NCBI GenBank assembly: GCA_000934455.1 | Contig: KN883705.1 | Span: forward strand, 49,504-77,481 | Direction of reading: 5' to 3' | Length of the DNA stretch: 27,978 bases | Origin: Apostichopus parvimensis | Taxonomy: Eukaryota > Echinodermata > Holothuroidea > Aspidochirotida > Stichopodidae | The notes under the pieces: generated by a model | Database searches by the model: none | Seen by the model: only the letters and a program-made list of their open reading frames with translations | What the model was told of the DNA's origin: nothing | Part shown: one piece after another, positions 1 to 12,200 of the stretch | How the letters are laid out: the number at the start of each line of letters is the position of its first letter | Position numbering within the stretch: the first letter of the stretch is position 1 | Made by a program: the position numbers and the translations under genes

Positions 1-3000
1 AAAGATCTATGAGTGCACAGTTCCTTGACCTTTCCAAAATACAACTTGTATTCTCACACCCCCGGCATAGCAGCTTATCGACAGAATACAGTGCATTATG
101 AGACAAATTTAACTGCATAGAAATCATTTACACACATATGCCTTATTGAAAAGACCAACAAAAGCATCCTTGGCACATAATTGCTTATGACAATCTTTAT
201 TTTACTTTATTTTACTTTATACATTGTTTTTATTGTTTTTTATATCAGGAAGGTGAGTTAATATTTTTAGTGACATCAACACTTTCTAGATAATAGACCA
301 AAAATTTTGGCCAAACTAAGTCACATTAAAAATAACGTTTTCTGACAAATTATGCATTCACAAATTTTCATTGGTGACATTAATGTCAGGATTGTCCAGA
401 AGGAAAATGTAATACTTGTCTGATGAAAAAAGGAACATAATTATCTATATTCCATCATGGGGAAATTGGCATTCAATTATTACCTACCATTTACGAAATA
501 TCAGCGTTTGAATTAATGACGTGATTTCTATCAAATTTAGTGAACATGTGTAGTGTCATATAAGCACGCCTGTAAAACTTCTGTAATCTCTTCTCATTAA
601 ACTTTAAATCTGATTTCCTACTTCATAATAGGGACTAAGTCCTCAATATGTGCAGGCTAAAGTCTTTTGGTTTAGATTTTGTTCACGTAATATCCCATTA
701 TTGCAATTTGGAAGCCAATAAAATCCAAGATTAAATCCAAACTAAAGTATGAAATGTTTTCCCCGAAAGGTGACGAGGGCGGTATTGAAGAACTTAACAT
801 GCATAGACTCCGGATGAGTGATCTGATTAATTCACTCTGGCTTCCGCTTTGAGTACAACGTTTCTGTATGCTGCCGTGTTGGAAGAATCTAACCGTGATT
901 GTAAGTAATCACCAAATTTGGGATAAGTGTAAAGCAATCCGCGGTGCCCCTCACAATTTTGCAAGGTCGGTGACAAGGAGAGTGACTCCATACTTTTCCC
1001 TTTCGGGAAACCAAAGAAATTAAAGTGAACAGTTGAGAAAACTGAAATGCTTTACTGCCAGAGTGCTAACTATGATGTCAGTCCTACTTGCTTCAAGTTC
1101 ACTGTTTGGTATAATTCTGTGACCATTGAAAATTATCAATATCTCCAAAATGTTGCGTTTGTAAATTGCTGAGAAATTTAGCCAGAATGCTCGGAATATT
1201 ATTGTTCCCCTCTTTTATCAGTTAAAATAAAATTTCCCCCGATGGGGAAAAAAAATCTTTAAACTGACAAAGTAATTTGATAAGGGTGCCAGTCTTTATT
1301 TTTGGAACCATTTATCAAATGTTACGCTGAATTTTACTGCCTCACTTTATAGAGTCGGTCTTTTGAAAGCTAATATGCCTAAAATCCTTCACGTTCTGAA
1401 TTTTTGAGTTCAAATAATGTCATCTCCCTTCCTCAAATGACATCAGTTAAATATGGATTAAAACATTAATCCAAGATAAAGAACTTAATTAATAACTTGA
1501 TCTGTTTCCTTTGTTTCGTCAGCATTTGAAAATGGTAAGTTTCGGTAACATGCAGAAACAAAATCTCCTTCCGACAGTTGCACAATTTGTTACAAATTTT
1601 TTTCACAAGGCGGGGGAGTGGGAGTTCAAAGGTGATGGATGCCCCCCATCAATTACACCCCATCCTCTTTCTTTCCTAAACAAATACAGTGTTTTTTTTC
1701 ATAAATCACATGTCCACAACTTTAATCTCCTTTTGTTTTTTACCACTTTCTCACAAAGACAGATTCAGAATTTTAAAAAGGAGGGCCTGTAGTCATACGT
1801 ACATGCATGACCCTGAGGTTGATGAAGTCAACTCCCATGTAGAGGGGAGGGGGGTGGGGAGGTAAGGGGGATGACCCTTGGCAGAACAAAATGAAAATTT
1901 TTAGACATGAAATTTGGTTCGTTCTGAGGCATAAGTTAGGCTATGAATTAGGTTCCATTATTCAGAGGTAACATGCAGTAACCACACAGTTTTAATATAC
2001 GCAGGTCGAGGAATTATGTATAAATAAACGCAGTGAACCAAGTGGTTTAAACTCAGTACTAAGAATTTAGATTCAATTTACCAGTCATCATTTTTTCGGA
2101 AGTATTTCTCTCCATTAGAGATGAAAAGTTAAAAATGCAAAGTCAACCCATTAAAACGACTCTTATGAAATGTCTCTTTTCAAAAAGGCCCTTTCATGCC
2201 ACTATTGCCTATCGTAAGAAAAATTCCTGTTATAGTATTCTCATGCCTCACGATGCTACTCTAAAATCCAAAACGTGTGAGTAAACAAAGGTTTACAGTT
2301 AGCAAACAAAACTACTATACATAGATAAGAGAGAGTGTGCACCTGAAAACGCCGTGCTGAGCATATAAGTCGAACAAAACTTGCTTCCTCTGGGAGTTAT
2401 TAAAATGAAATAATTTGTTTAAAGCTCTTTGCATCTATTTACTTTCAGTCTTGTCTGATGGGTTTTAAAAAGCTAACACTTGGGAGCTAGGTTGATGAAC
2501 ATAAGACCATAAAATAAGTACAACTCAGAAATCATTTGCGATGTGACGGAATGGCTTTGTACAAAGGTAGAATTTTAACATTAAAAGGATGACATTAGGC
2601 CGAACGAATCATGTCCCGTTCGTCGTCAGTCATTTTATTTTGGGTTATACCATTCGATAATAGGTTGGTGTCGACGTTTAACAATGGCAATAGGTTGGCA
2701 AATGTTAGGGATAATATAAATATATTAGGGATAATATAATTAGTTTCAATTCACTAAGTTAAGACAGCTGAGGGATGTGAAGTGTCATTCTCAAAATAAT
2801 TTGAGAATGACAAAACAATTATGTTTTTGATTGTACACAAATACACAACACCCCTACGAAATAGTGGAATATTCCATATGTCATTGTCTGAGCAAAATGA
2901 AAACTTTAGTGATGTTTCAATAGCTACTTTCCGGTTTTTAAAGTATTCACCTTTATCATGTGCGCTTAATCTCTGGAATGCACCTTTAAGGCTATAAGCT

Positions 3001-5891
3001 GATGACATCAGCTCCTCAATGCAGGAGTGACTGTTTTATTTATTAATCAATTGCTTTAGAAATTCTAAAAACTCATTTCAAAACACGTTCTTTTTACCTT
3101 CATAGTGAACAAGATAGCACCCTGAGCTTTCATGACATTCAACCTTTCAATTCTCTACTTCAGTAAGCCATTTTGAATACTTTCCGGTCGCTAACCAGTT
3201 CCTACGAAAAGACCCAAGCAAAATGGTCAACACTCGGGTGTCACATGATCATACTTTTCTTGGTTGATTTCCTGTTCGCCCATTCGCAAGGTAGTTGCTT
3301 TATACTCTGTAAACAGACTGCGGTCGGGGTGCTTTCTGTTATCTTATTGCGTTTGGTGCTAGGCTCACACCTATCCATTGACCTTTAGTATACACATGAG
3401 ACGCCGATCATCTCCCTCAAAGACGATAGGGTGCTAAGACCAACATCTGTTCGACTGCCTTAAAGGCATTGAAGACTCGCCCCAAACAGCATGCCGCCAT
3501 CTTTAAAAAGTTAACTTTCTGTTACTTGCAAGTGAAGTTTTTCTCTTTTTGCTACAAAATGCAGACAGTAATGAAACGTGATACCTTGTTATCTTTATCT
3601 GGACCTGAGATGTCCATTGCTGTATCGTTTGTACACTGTGCTGTGGGTATTGACCGCAGCTGTATGTACTGACTGTACACTAGTGTCTAATTACCGACGG
3701 TAGCAAGCTAGGATCGATGGTGGTGTCTAAACACTTCTGTTTAATACACCTCATTCGAAACTAGGTCAGATGACCGGCATTAGACATTTCTTTTTGCACA
3801 AGTCTTCACACCCTTTAAAGCTCACAATAATTTCATTTCATCTGCTCCGGTGAATTGTCATTCCAAAGTCAGTTATTGGGAAGTATACAAATATGAATCT
3901 GATCATAAATCTGAAAAGCAAATACTTTGCAAGTTCTACTAAATTGATGAAAAAGACAATTTTTTTGGAGATGTTGCTAACTGATAAGAATTGAGCCTTT
4001 ATAATTTCTTGTGAATAAATTGAGGTAGTTGACTTTGAATCATGATTTATTCATTTTCATTCAGTGACCCCCACACACAGATGTAGACTTAACGCTGAGC
4101 GCCTCACAGGTACTAACCATTAAAGTCAGACAAAACGGATGAATAAATTTGCTTTACGATATCAAAACCTCCAGGAAAAGGGCCCGACTTCCCACTCAGC
4201 ATGTGTTACTATGACAACAACACGAAACGAAAGGTTCAATAGTTCTCTGTTAAAAGTTTTAAAGCCTTGTTATGCATTAAATATCAAATTTCTAACGAAG
4301 TTTTGTCTTTAAGTACTATTAAGTAAATAGTCACTCAATCATGACAATGTTCTTTTTTGGCCAACATTTTGGCTCATTCGCGGGAATGGATCGAATTAAA
4401 ATGTCAGACAAAAAATCGCAGCGATCGAGGGAAGGAGGGCTTATTTTCACACAAAAACATTCTGTAAAAACATATAGACCTTCCCTTTCATCCCTCAGTT
4501 CATATTGATACTGCACATTCCAACATTTCAGGTCCTCATCCCGCTCTTGCAAACAAAAAATTTCCCGTAGCAGAGCAAAGTACACATTTAAAGAAATGGC
4601 ATCAAGTCATCACTTGCTTAGCCGGTGCTAGTTTAAATCCATGACTGTATTGAGCCCATCCAAAGTTGTACACTGTGCATAGGGTTATGTCATTGATATA
4701 TTGTTTGTCAATGTTGTGTATCGAGGTCAACACATTTGCTCACGAATGCGTCGTCGATGGTTCCCATCGCTAACTCTCGCTTACAAACATGGAAGCATGT
4801 GGGAGTCGCAATGCTTGTTGTTTGAAATTTTTCGTTCGTCTAGTGACGTCGTCTGCGAATGGATCCGACTTTTGGCGCAAAAAAAGTATATATGTTTATG
4901 TTATTATTGTCTGATATTTTTAATAGACAATAGTAACCATAGACAGATGGTAACGTCAGGGATTGTTTAGTTTCTGTATAAAATGGAAAAACGCTTAATG
5001 AGGCATGCAAATGATGATTCTTTACGTAAACAGGCTCTCAATGTGATGTATTGTTTATGTTTTGAACTCAGTGACCATTCGGCAAATTTTCTAGCAATTT
5101 TAGAGTCATTGTAAAAATTTTTTTAAAATAGATCCCTTTGCAAGCTGGCATTTTGCACAATGATTGGAGATCAAAAAACAAGAAAATTCACCGGATCAAT
5201 AACCAAATTGGAACGTTGGATATTTTATGGCAAAATCCAGAAAGAGATCCCGAAAATCTTGTAAAACAAGAAAACGACTCAAAGGTTTCTCTAGATGACG
5301 TCAAATTTTTTCGGGACCTTCGGACAGATCGGAAATAAAGACCCTCTGTAACTTTGGGCCCATGGCAAGATATCCTGCTACAGATTTTTTTTATGACTTA
5401 ATAATACCTTAATAATTTAAACTGATCATCTTTATTGATTGCCCTTAAATTCAACTTGCTGACATTTAATATTTGAAACAACACCATTTGTTTTTCTTCG
5501 AAAGTGCAATTAAACCCTGCTTAAAGTACTCATAAGCTGCCATCAGGTACAGCATGTGGTTAATGGGACGAAACATTTCATGACGTTCTATATGAAAGTG
5601 CAGATCGAAGCAATTTCACATTAAATAAACATTTCCTATGAAAGAAAAGAAAGTACATTGGCCATAAAATCACTTTATAAATTGAAATAACAATCGGAAC
5701 TTAGTAGTCACGTATATCAGGGCGAAGTAATCGTGATATTATTTATTGCAAAAATGTTATTGCTTCAATGTATAAAAACAAACTTTTGCGTAACTGGTGA
5801 AATATGCAAGGAACTTATGCGGTCACGGATGTCGGCCTGACAGCAAAATTAAGATGGGAGGCACTTTTCTTGTTTGGCCGACTTAAATGTG
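1..5891. other. No recognised gene; at least partly PLC intron 5
   Basis: No exon of the PLC X domain or any other recognisable protein is seen on either strand. The short open frames here lack family motifs and coding composition. The right part must be intron 5. A G-rich stretch at 1840-1870 and AT-rich runs near 190-240 are the only low-complexity marks. Confidence 0.6.
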
Positions 5892-5922
5892 CCCTCCCAC
5901 CTCTTCCCCCCCCCCCTCTCCC
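5892..5922 (-). other. G-rich tract after exon 5 donor (possible quadruplex)
   Basis: On the gene strand this reads GGG, a run of about ten G, GGG, GGG separated by short loops, starting about 76 bases after the exon 5 donor. It has the same kind of placement as the G-rich tract after exon 2. Confidence 0.55.
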
Positions 5923-5999
5923 GTGTGCTATATATTCCCATATTAGCGCACGCCATGCATATATAACAGAATGTAAGTTAAACGGTCTTTGTCGCTTAC

Positions 6000-6273
6000 C
6001 GTCAATCCCGAGTCTTCCTTCTTTAAGATTTTCCGGAACCGGTTCGAATCGTTCCATCAGCTGTTTGACGACGTCTTTCTTTATTTCTTTCTCGCCTTGT
6101 TCCAGGCGGAGATAAAGTTCAAAGTCCTGTCTCGTGAGGTACTCCTTTCCGCCCGAATACTCCTGAAGGAGCGACAACAGCTCCGGCCTCGTGCTCAGTC
6201 TCTTGTAGAAACAGACGAATTCGTCAAAGTCGAGGAGGCCCTCGTTATCGTCCGTGGTGTTGGTATCCGCCTC
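6000..6273 (-). CDS. PLC eta-like exon 5 (EF-hands 2 to 4)
   Basis: The acceptor is TCTTTCTCCAG ending at 6274; the donor is G|GTAAGC at 5999. The exon is 274 bp: 91 codons plus one base. It begins EADTNTTDDNEGLLDFDEF, the second EF-hand, followed by VCFYKRLSTRPELLSLLQEY. It ends RFEPVPENLKEGRLGID-G, just before the start of the catalytic X domain in this family. The second EF loop appears about three residues longer than usual and lacks canonical ligand spacing, so calcium binding there is doubtful. Coding GC is clearly higher than in the flanking introns. A SINE tail lies only 54 bases upstream of the exon, and a G-rich tract lies about 76 bases after the donor. An open frame runs past the donor to 5815, but this is intron. 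Confidence 0.9.
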
Positions 6274-9200
6274 CTGGAGAAAGATTTCAACGTCGGACGT
6301 TATATTTTTGCTTTTTTAAAAAAAATATTATATAGCGCTTTATACCAGCGATAGGTCTCAAAGCGCTATACAGACATTATATTACCCCTGGTCAATGATA
6401 ACCTGCTGTCCCAGAGACAATCCCTCAAGTCGGCAGCAGTTATATGCTGCCCTCAATGACAAGTTACCTCACAGGTACCCATTTAACCCCTGGGTGGAGA
6501 GAGGCAATTGAGATAAAGCATCTTGAACAAGGACACAAAGTAATGAACTAGGCAGGAATCGAACCAGCAATCCTTGGATCACGAGTCCAACGCCTTAGCC
6601 AATTGGCCACCACGCTCTTGCATATGATAGCTTGAGAATGCTATTAAGTGTGTCGTGATACATTTAACCTTAACTATTATTCCTATATTTAATGGGTCAA
6701 TGAATGATACCATATATAAAAAAAAAAGGATGGGATGCTATTAGATTAAGCATGTTCAATATCAAAGGAGAGGATGGTGGGTTGGGATGGGGGAGGGGAG
6801 GGGGAGGGGGAGGGGCACTATGAAATTGTGGGATATAAAAGATCTAATTCTTTTGGGTAGGAGGGGCAAGAAGGAGAGGTTGGGAAAGGAGCAACCAGTG
6901 GTAAAGCTCATCATATTATCTTGAGCTGACAATGTTAGTATATCGCCACTGAAAACTGTAGCATATTCATAAATGACTAACATGGTCAAAAGTGACACCC
7001 ACCTTGAACAATTGTTTGACTTTTCGTTTGCTGAGTTTAACGTTCATCCGAATAAACTGACAATGGAAAATGTTGCATATTCTTAAATGACTAATATGGT
7101 CAAAAGTGACACCCACCTTGAACAATTGTTTTTTCGTTTGAAGAGATTTTTTTGCTGACTTTTGCTGAGACTTTTCATTTGCTGGGATTAACGTTCATTC
7201 AAATTAACTGCCCTTGGAAAATGTTGCATATATTCATAAATGACTAAATATTGTCAAAAGTGACACCCACCTTGAATAATTGTTTGACTTTTCGTTTGCT
7301 GAGATTAACGTTCATCTTGTGGAGAAGCCTCTGGACCTCATCCATGCTGAGCAGTCCGTCTCCGCTCTTGTCGGCTGACTTAAAGACTGCCTTCAGCCAG
7401 GTGGGAAAATGGCGTTAAGGAACATTTTTCTTTTTACATAAGTTGCAAATCTTGAAAACAAAACTTAAGAACAAACTTCTCAGTGTGTGTTTGAAAGTGG
7501 TGGGATAGGGTTCTGATTTTTATCCCTGGCTCAAAACCACTTAGAAAATAATGCATAATGACAATATTTTACTCAAAGGTCTGGAGATATACATTTTACA
7601 TAAGTTGCAAATCTTGAAAACAAAACTTAAGAACAAACTTCTCAGCGTGTCTGTGTGTGTTTGAAAGTGGTGGGATAGGTTTCTGATTTTTATCCCTGGC
7701 TCAAAGCCACTTAGAAAATAATGCATAATGACAATATTTTACTCAAAGATCTGGAGATATACATGAAACTGCTCTCAAGATTTATGGCTACAGTCACATT
7801 TTGTTTACTTTGGAGATTGTTTACTTAATGACTCAAACAAATCAAATCTATCATCAAAATTTACAGCTCTGAAGTCTTGCCCAATTGAACGACAAAAAGA
7901 AAAATTGCGAGTGCAGAAAACTGCAACAAACTAAAAAAGTATGTGGTTAATGGTAATTGGAAATGTTGTAAGCTGCCATAGTTAATATATATGCATTGTA
8001 TTTTATGAGCAATTTTCTTTGAGAAAAACAATCGTAAAATTGCTTACTGTTATTATCTCAACAGAAATGCCAAAAATGTTGATTTACTTTTTGCTGAATT
8101 TTAAGAAAATTAAATGTCGTATTTCTCGCTATTTCAGGTTAACTTTGCAAAGCAGCAATTGATCTTACAAAAACTTACAATTTATTGGCTCATTTAGAAG
8201 TTGGCAATTTAACTGATTCCAAATTGTTGTTAGTCAATGAAGCAATGCTAATATTTCATATAATACCATTCAGTATTTGCTTCAGAAAAATGTTAAAATA
8301 ATGATTCCACGAAGCAATTCATCATTTTGCTATAAAAAGTTAAAATTGTTGAAAATTTGATGAGTTGAATGTTTAGTTATTAAAATTGCAAATAAACGAC
8401 AAACGAGATACCTTGCTTAATGTACAGAATTGATCAATTAAGGCAAATTGTTACCATAATCAAGTAAAAAAATTGAAGTTATTTTCTTGCAACACATCAA
8501 TATATTTACAAAGAGATTTTAACATTTTTGACACCACCGTCAAGTTTCCATATAACCTTTTTCAACCTAACTGCAATTAACAAACTTTAAAAGTATCCAA
8601 ATTTATTATCCTAGAGGTTCTCCACCCTTTAAATTATTCGCAGACACTTTGAAACTTCAATGCAGAAATTTAGACAACAGAATTACAAAAATCACTTTTA
8701 TCATATGTGAAAAAAAAATATTACTTTCTTGTTGCTATATTCAGATGACTTTAAGCAATTTAGATGAAAGAAAAAAAACTCCTAAAGTGGTTAAGCCAAT
8801 TATGGCATTAATGTCGACTTCCCTAGTCCATATTAATTTCATCTTTCCTTGCTTCACCCTTCTGTTCCATTCCGCCCCTCTCCACCCCCCCCCCCTTCAA
8901 ATCAGCACACGTGCATAATGCCACCGTATATCCAAACAGTGACTTCACTTCAAATGACCTACTGAATAACTTTGATGGTATTCAAGCCTTAATACCCAAA
9001 TAAAATAGATAGCTATTTTTTTTCCTTTCTCCTTTAACATTTATCACCGGTCTCAATTAAAGATTAAAATGGCATCTCTCTCAAGAAACCAAAGTAATTT
9101 CCCGGCAGAAAAGAGCCGTCGGGTGTGATGCCAAAAAGAAATTGCTTCGAGCGATAAGTCAATAAATGTCACCCACAAATATTGGCCTGCCATAGACTTT

Positions 9201-12200
9201 GATATCCTTCGCTGTCATTAAATATTCAAAACCGTGGAAGTCGGTGACAGGGGATGGCTGCCGTTGTCGGGTCTTAACTTTTGAGCAAAAAGACTGAAAT
9301 GTTATAGCTGCTCCCTCGCCCAAGGAGGCAGTGCAACCTGCGAATGAAGTCACGCGGAGCAAAGCGATCCGGCTCGGGTGAGAAATCGGGCGACGATATA
9401 CTGACCAGACATATGCTACTAAACAGGTAATGAAAATACTCAGTTTTGCTCAAAGCATCTATCTGCAGGTCACATTTCATTATGAAAAATTGATGCAAAA
9501 CTGTTCTGAGCATTTCGGACTGTACTGAGATCCAAGGGAACTGTTTTTCATTCCCTTAAGCAACGACGCACATCACTCGATTGACTTCCGTTCTGTGGAG
9601 ATATTTCTACTCCATGCAAACCTTCGAGCTGTCATCGTTGGTATTTAGCATTATCACCTATACCTGTCCAGACACATGTACGCTAATTAGGCTAAGTGTA
9701 GAAATGACTAATTACGTCGGTGCTACCAAATCGTCACGGAGACGTCGGTTCAGTGATTACAGTGATATTTGCATCTTCGAGCAAGTGCCTCAGATATTCC
9801 AGAAGGATTATCAAACATTTAATAATCAAATGGAATTAATAACAGTACGTACGCTTTCTATGCGTCTGTGACTTCAGTAAGTAGTCATATTTTATATTCC
9901 CAATTACAACATATACTTTACACTACCCTTAATATTGTCACAATTTTTGTAGTAAGCCTGTAACCTAGCAACAAATCATTCCCGCCAAAAAAAAAAACAT
10001 GCTCGTCTGCCATCACACTCGCAGAGTTAAGCAGTATACATTTTCTGTCGGAAAATATGCTTAAATGCTGACACCTGGTAAAACAATTCCAGTACTGTCA
10101 ATGAATATCGGATTCCAGTGCCCATTCCCCTAGCTAGCGAATTTGGCAGCAAAACATTCTTCGTGCGAGCTATGCTATGAAAGTGCACCACATGTAGCAA
10201 TTTCGTCCCCGTCCCCTGCCCTCATCCCAACCCTCCATAAAATCTAGGTGCAAGTCATCTCTATGGTGACACCTATCTCCCAGCATCACCCAAAAACACT
10301 CCAACCTCAGCCCCTACTTCCACACCACTCCCGAGCCCCCGCACCTCCACCCTAATCTATGGACATGTTCCATTTTCTGCCGCTTCCTAAGGTTTCATCT
10401 CTTAAAAGTATATCAAATGTGACAACAAATGAACATAATGCCCCAAAAATTATTTCAGCATTTTTTAATATGACTCGTTCCAGGTACTGAACATCAGAAC
10501 TTAAGTTAAAACCCCCGATGATAATTTGCGCCCACACGAGATGCAGGCAACAGGAAAGATATTTTTTTGGCAAGACACCAAGCAGAATGTCTCCAGCATT
10601 CGTCTTCAAAACGCAGCATGGAAAAAGCCCCCGATTTCTTTCCGTCGGCATTCTGTTCCAATAACTTAATTACGAACGGTCTGCTCTTTTAAAGAAAAAG
10701 TTCACTTGCATTCTCCACTCAATCTGTAAGTGTCTTGAGAACGAAAAATTAATTCAATACGAACTTATTGAAATTCCACCTGTCGTGTGTCTCTTTCCCA
10801 TGGGTTTTCTTTGGGTTAATGGAAGGGAAGGATGCACGTACTTTTCTACCCGGTTAAAAGGATTCAGTCCTCGACAGTAACAGAAAAAAAAATAGAAGAA
10901 GATGAAGAAGAAGATGATGATAAAGAAGGAGAAGAAGATGAAGAAGAAGAAGAATGGTAACCCATCTCTCTTACAGACGTTACCTTGTACAATAGTTCAG
11001 ACTATACAGACACAGCAAATTAGAAAAAAAAAAATTTGAATTTGCTTAGCTTTTTTTTCTGGTCTTTATATCAATGAGAACTGGAGGTTGAATGTGAAGA
11101 ATGCAAAATGAAGAAAAAATAATCAAATGAAGAATTTAGTATGTGAATACATCAACAAGGAATTGACAATTCACATTGTGGATTGAAAAAGTCATGCAGA
11201 CACATCTATCACAAAATCGGTTACCCTGTTACTTTTCAAACGCAACTCATTTTCTCAACTTACCCTTCTCGTTTTGGGGTTTTGTTTCTGCAAGACTCTT
11301 TGGTAAATTTGCTAATGATATTCCAAGGTTGCTTTTAGGCTACTCCCTTTCAAGGTACCTTCACATATTTTTACACCTTCTAGAGGGATACATCTTTTTG
11401 GAAAGGGGCAAATATTCACCGATGAAACTTTTCATAGGGATGTCACACACTTGGTTGTATGAGTGTGATTTAGCAAAACAGGTTCAAGACATATCTTAAT
11501 CATTGTATTTGCATCAATACTGTGGCATTGATGATGGCAAAATTCAACAGTTCTACCTAACCGGGGGCAAGGTTTTGTGGGTACCGAAATTGACCATTCA
11601 GGACACTTCTGCGATTGTACCGAGGGTATTTTTATTACCATGTTTCGAGTGAAACTATATGAGGAATTTCTTGTGAAACATGGTACTAAAGTTTGGTTAG
11701 GACTGTCTTGTTCAATAATCTATATTAGCAGCCAACTTGTGAACATGAGATATTAAAAAGAAAAAATTATGGATACTATATAAAGTGCTACAAAATTGTT
11801 AAATATTGCTCTGATGTTTATTTTAAGGTTTTGAGTCCATTTCTTGTGTGGTCATTTTAGCACAATAAAGTGCCTGTACTCCAAACTGGCTTAAAGGCTT
11901 TAAAAGTCAGAAATGCTCCTTTCGATATCATTCAAAGCTGATGATAACTGTATTTGGCATATATACACCTACAGAGCACATCAATGAATGTCCATTAATA
12001 TTAGTATAAGAGAAGTATAAAACATGTTGCAAAAATTAGCAGATTTCACAACAAAGAATATTTTGTGCTTCAAAATTACCCTCCAAAGCATATCTTTCAA
12101 TAATCTGTGAATCATATAGCATAAAAATTGAAGATATTTCACCAAAATATACCCCTAAAGGCAAAAAGAGGATAAACGTTGATGTAGGTATGTTATTTTG

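Noticed and set aside
5815-5999. Extension of the exon 5 reading frame
   Set aside because: It crosses a good donor (G|GTAAGC), after which the peptide becomes Gly/Arg-rich from the poly-C tract and loses family similarity.
6550-6618. Functional tRNA-Ser or tRNA-Thr gene
   Set aside because: The tRNA-like head is followed by the same body at a second locus, so it is a SINE; no closing acceptor stem.
7375-7386. AG acceptors inside the start of exon 4 (for example GAAG or GCAG)
   Set aside because: They would delete the Trp and first helix of EF-hand 1 and leave the perfect branch site and AC unexplained.
9159-9513. Possible exon or alternative promoter in the CpG-richer patch
   Set aside because: No recognisable peptide, no paired splice sites in phase with the PLC exons, and the CpG rise is modest.
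10352-10651. Minus-strand open frame with an IIIGGFN string resembling a retroelement endonuclease motif
   Set aside because: Only a few residues match and nothing else of an endonuclease or reverse transcriptase is nearby.
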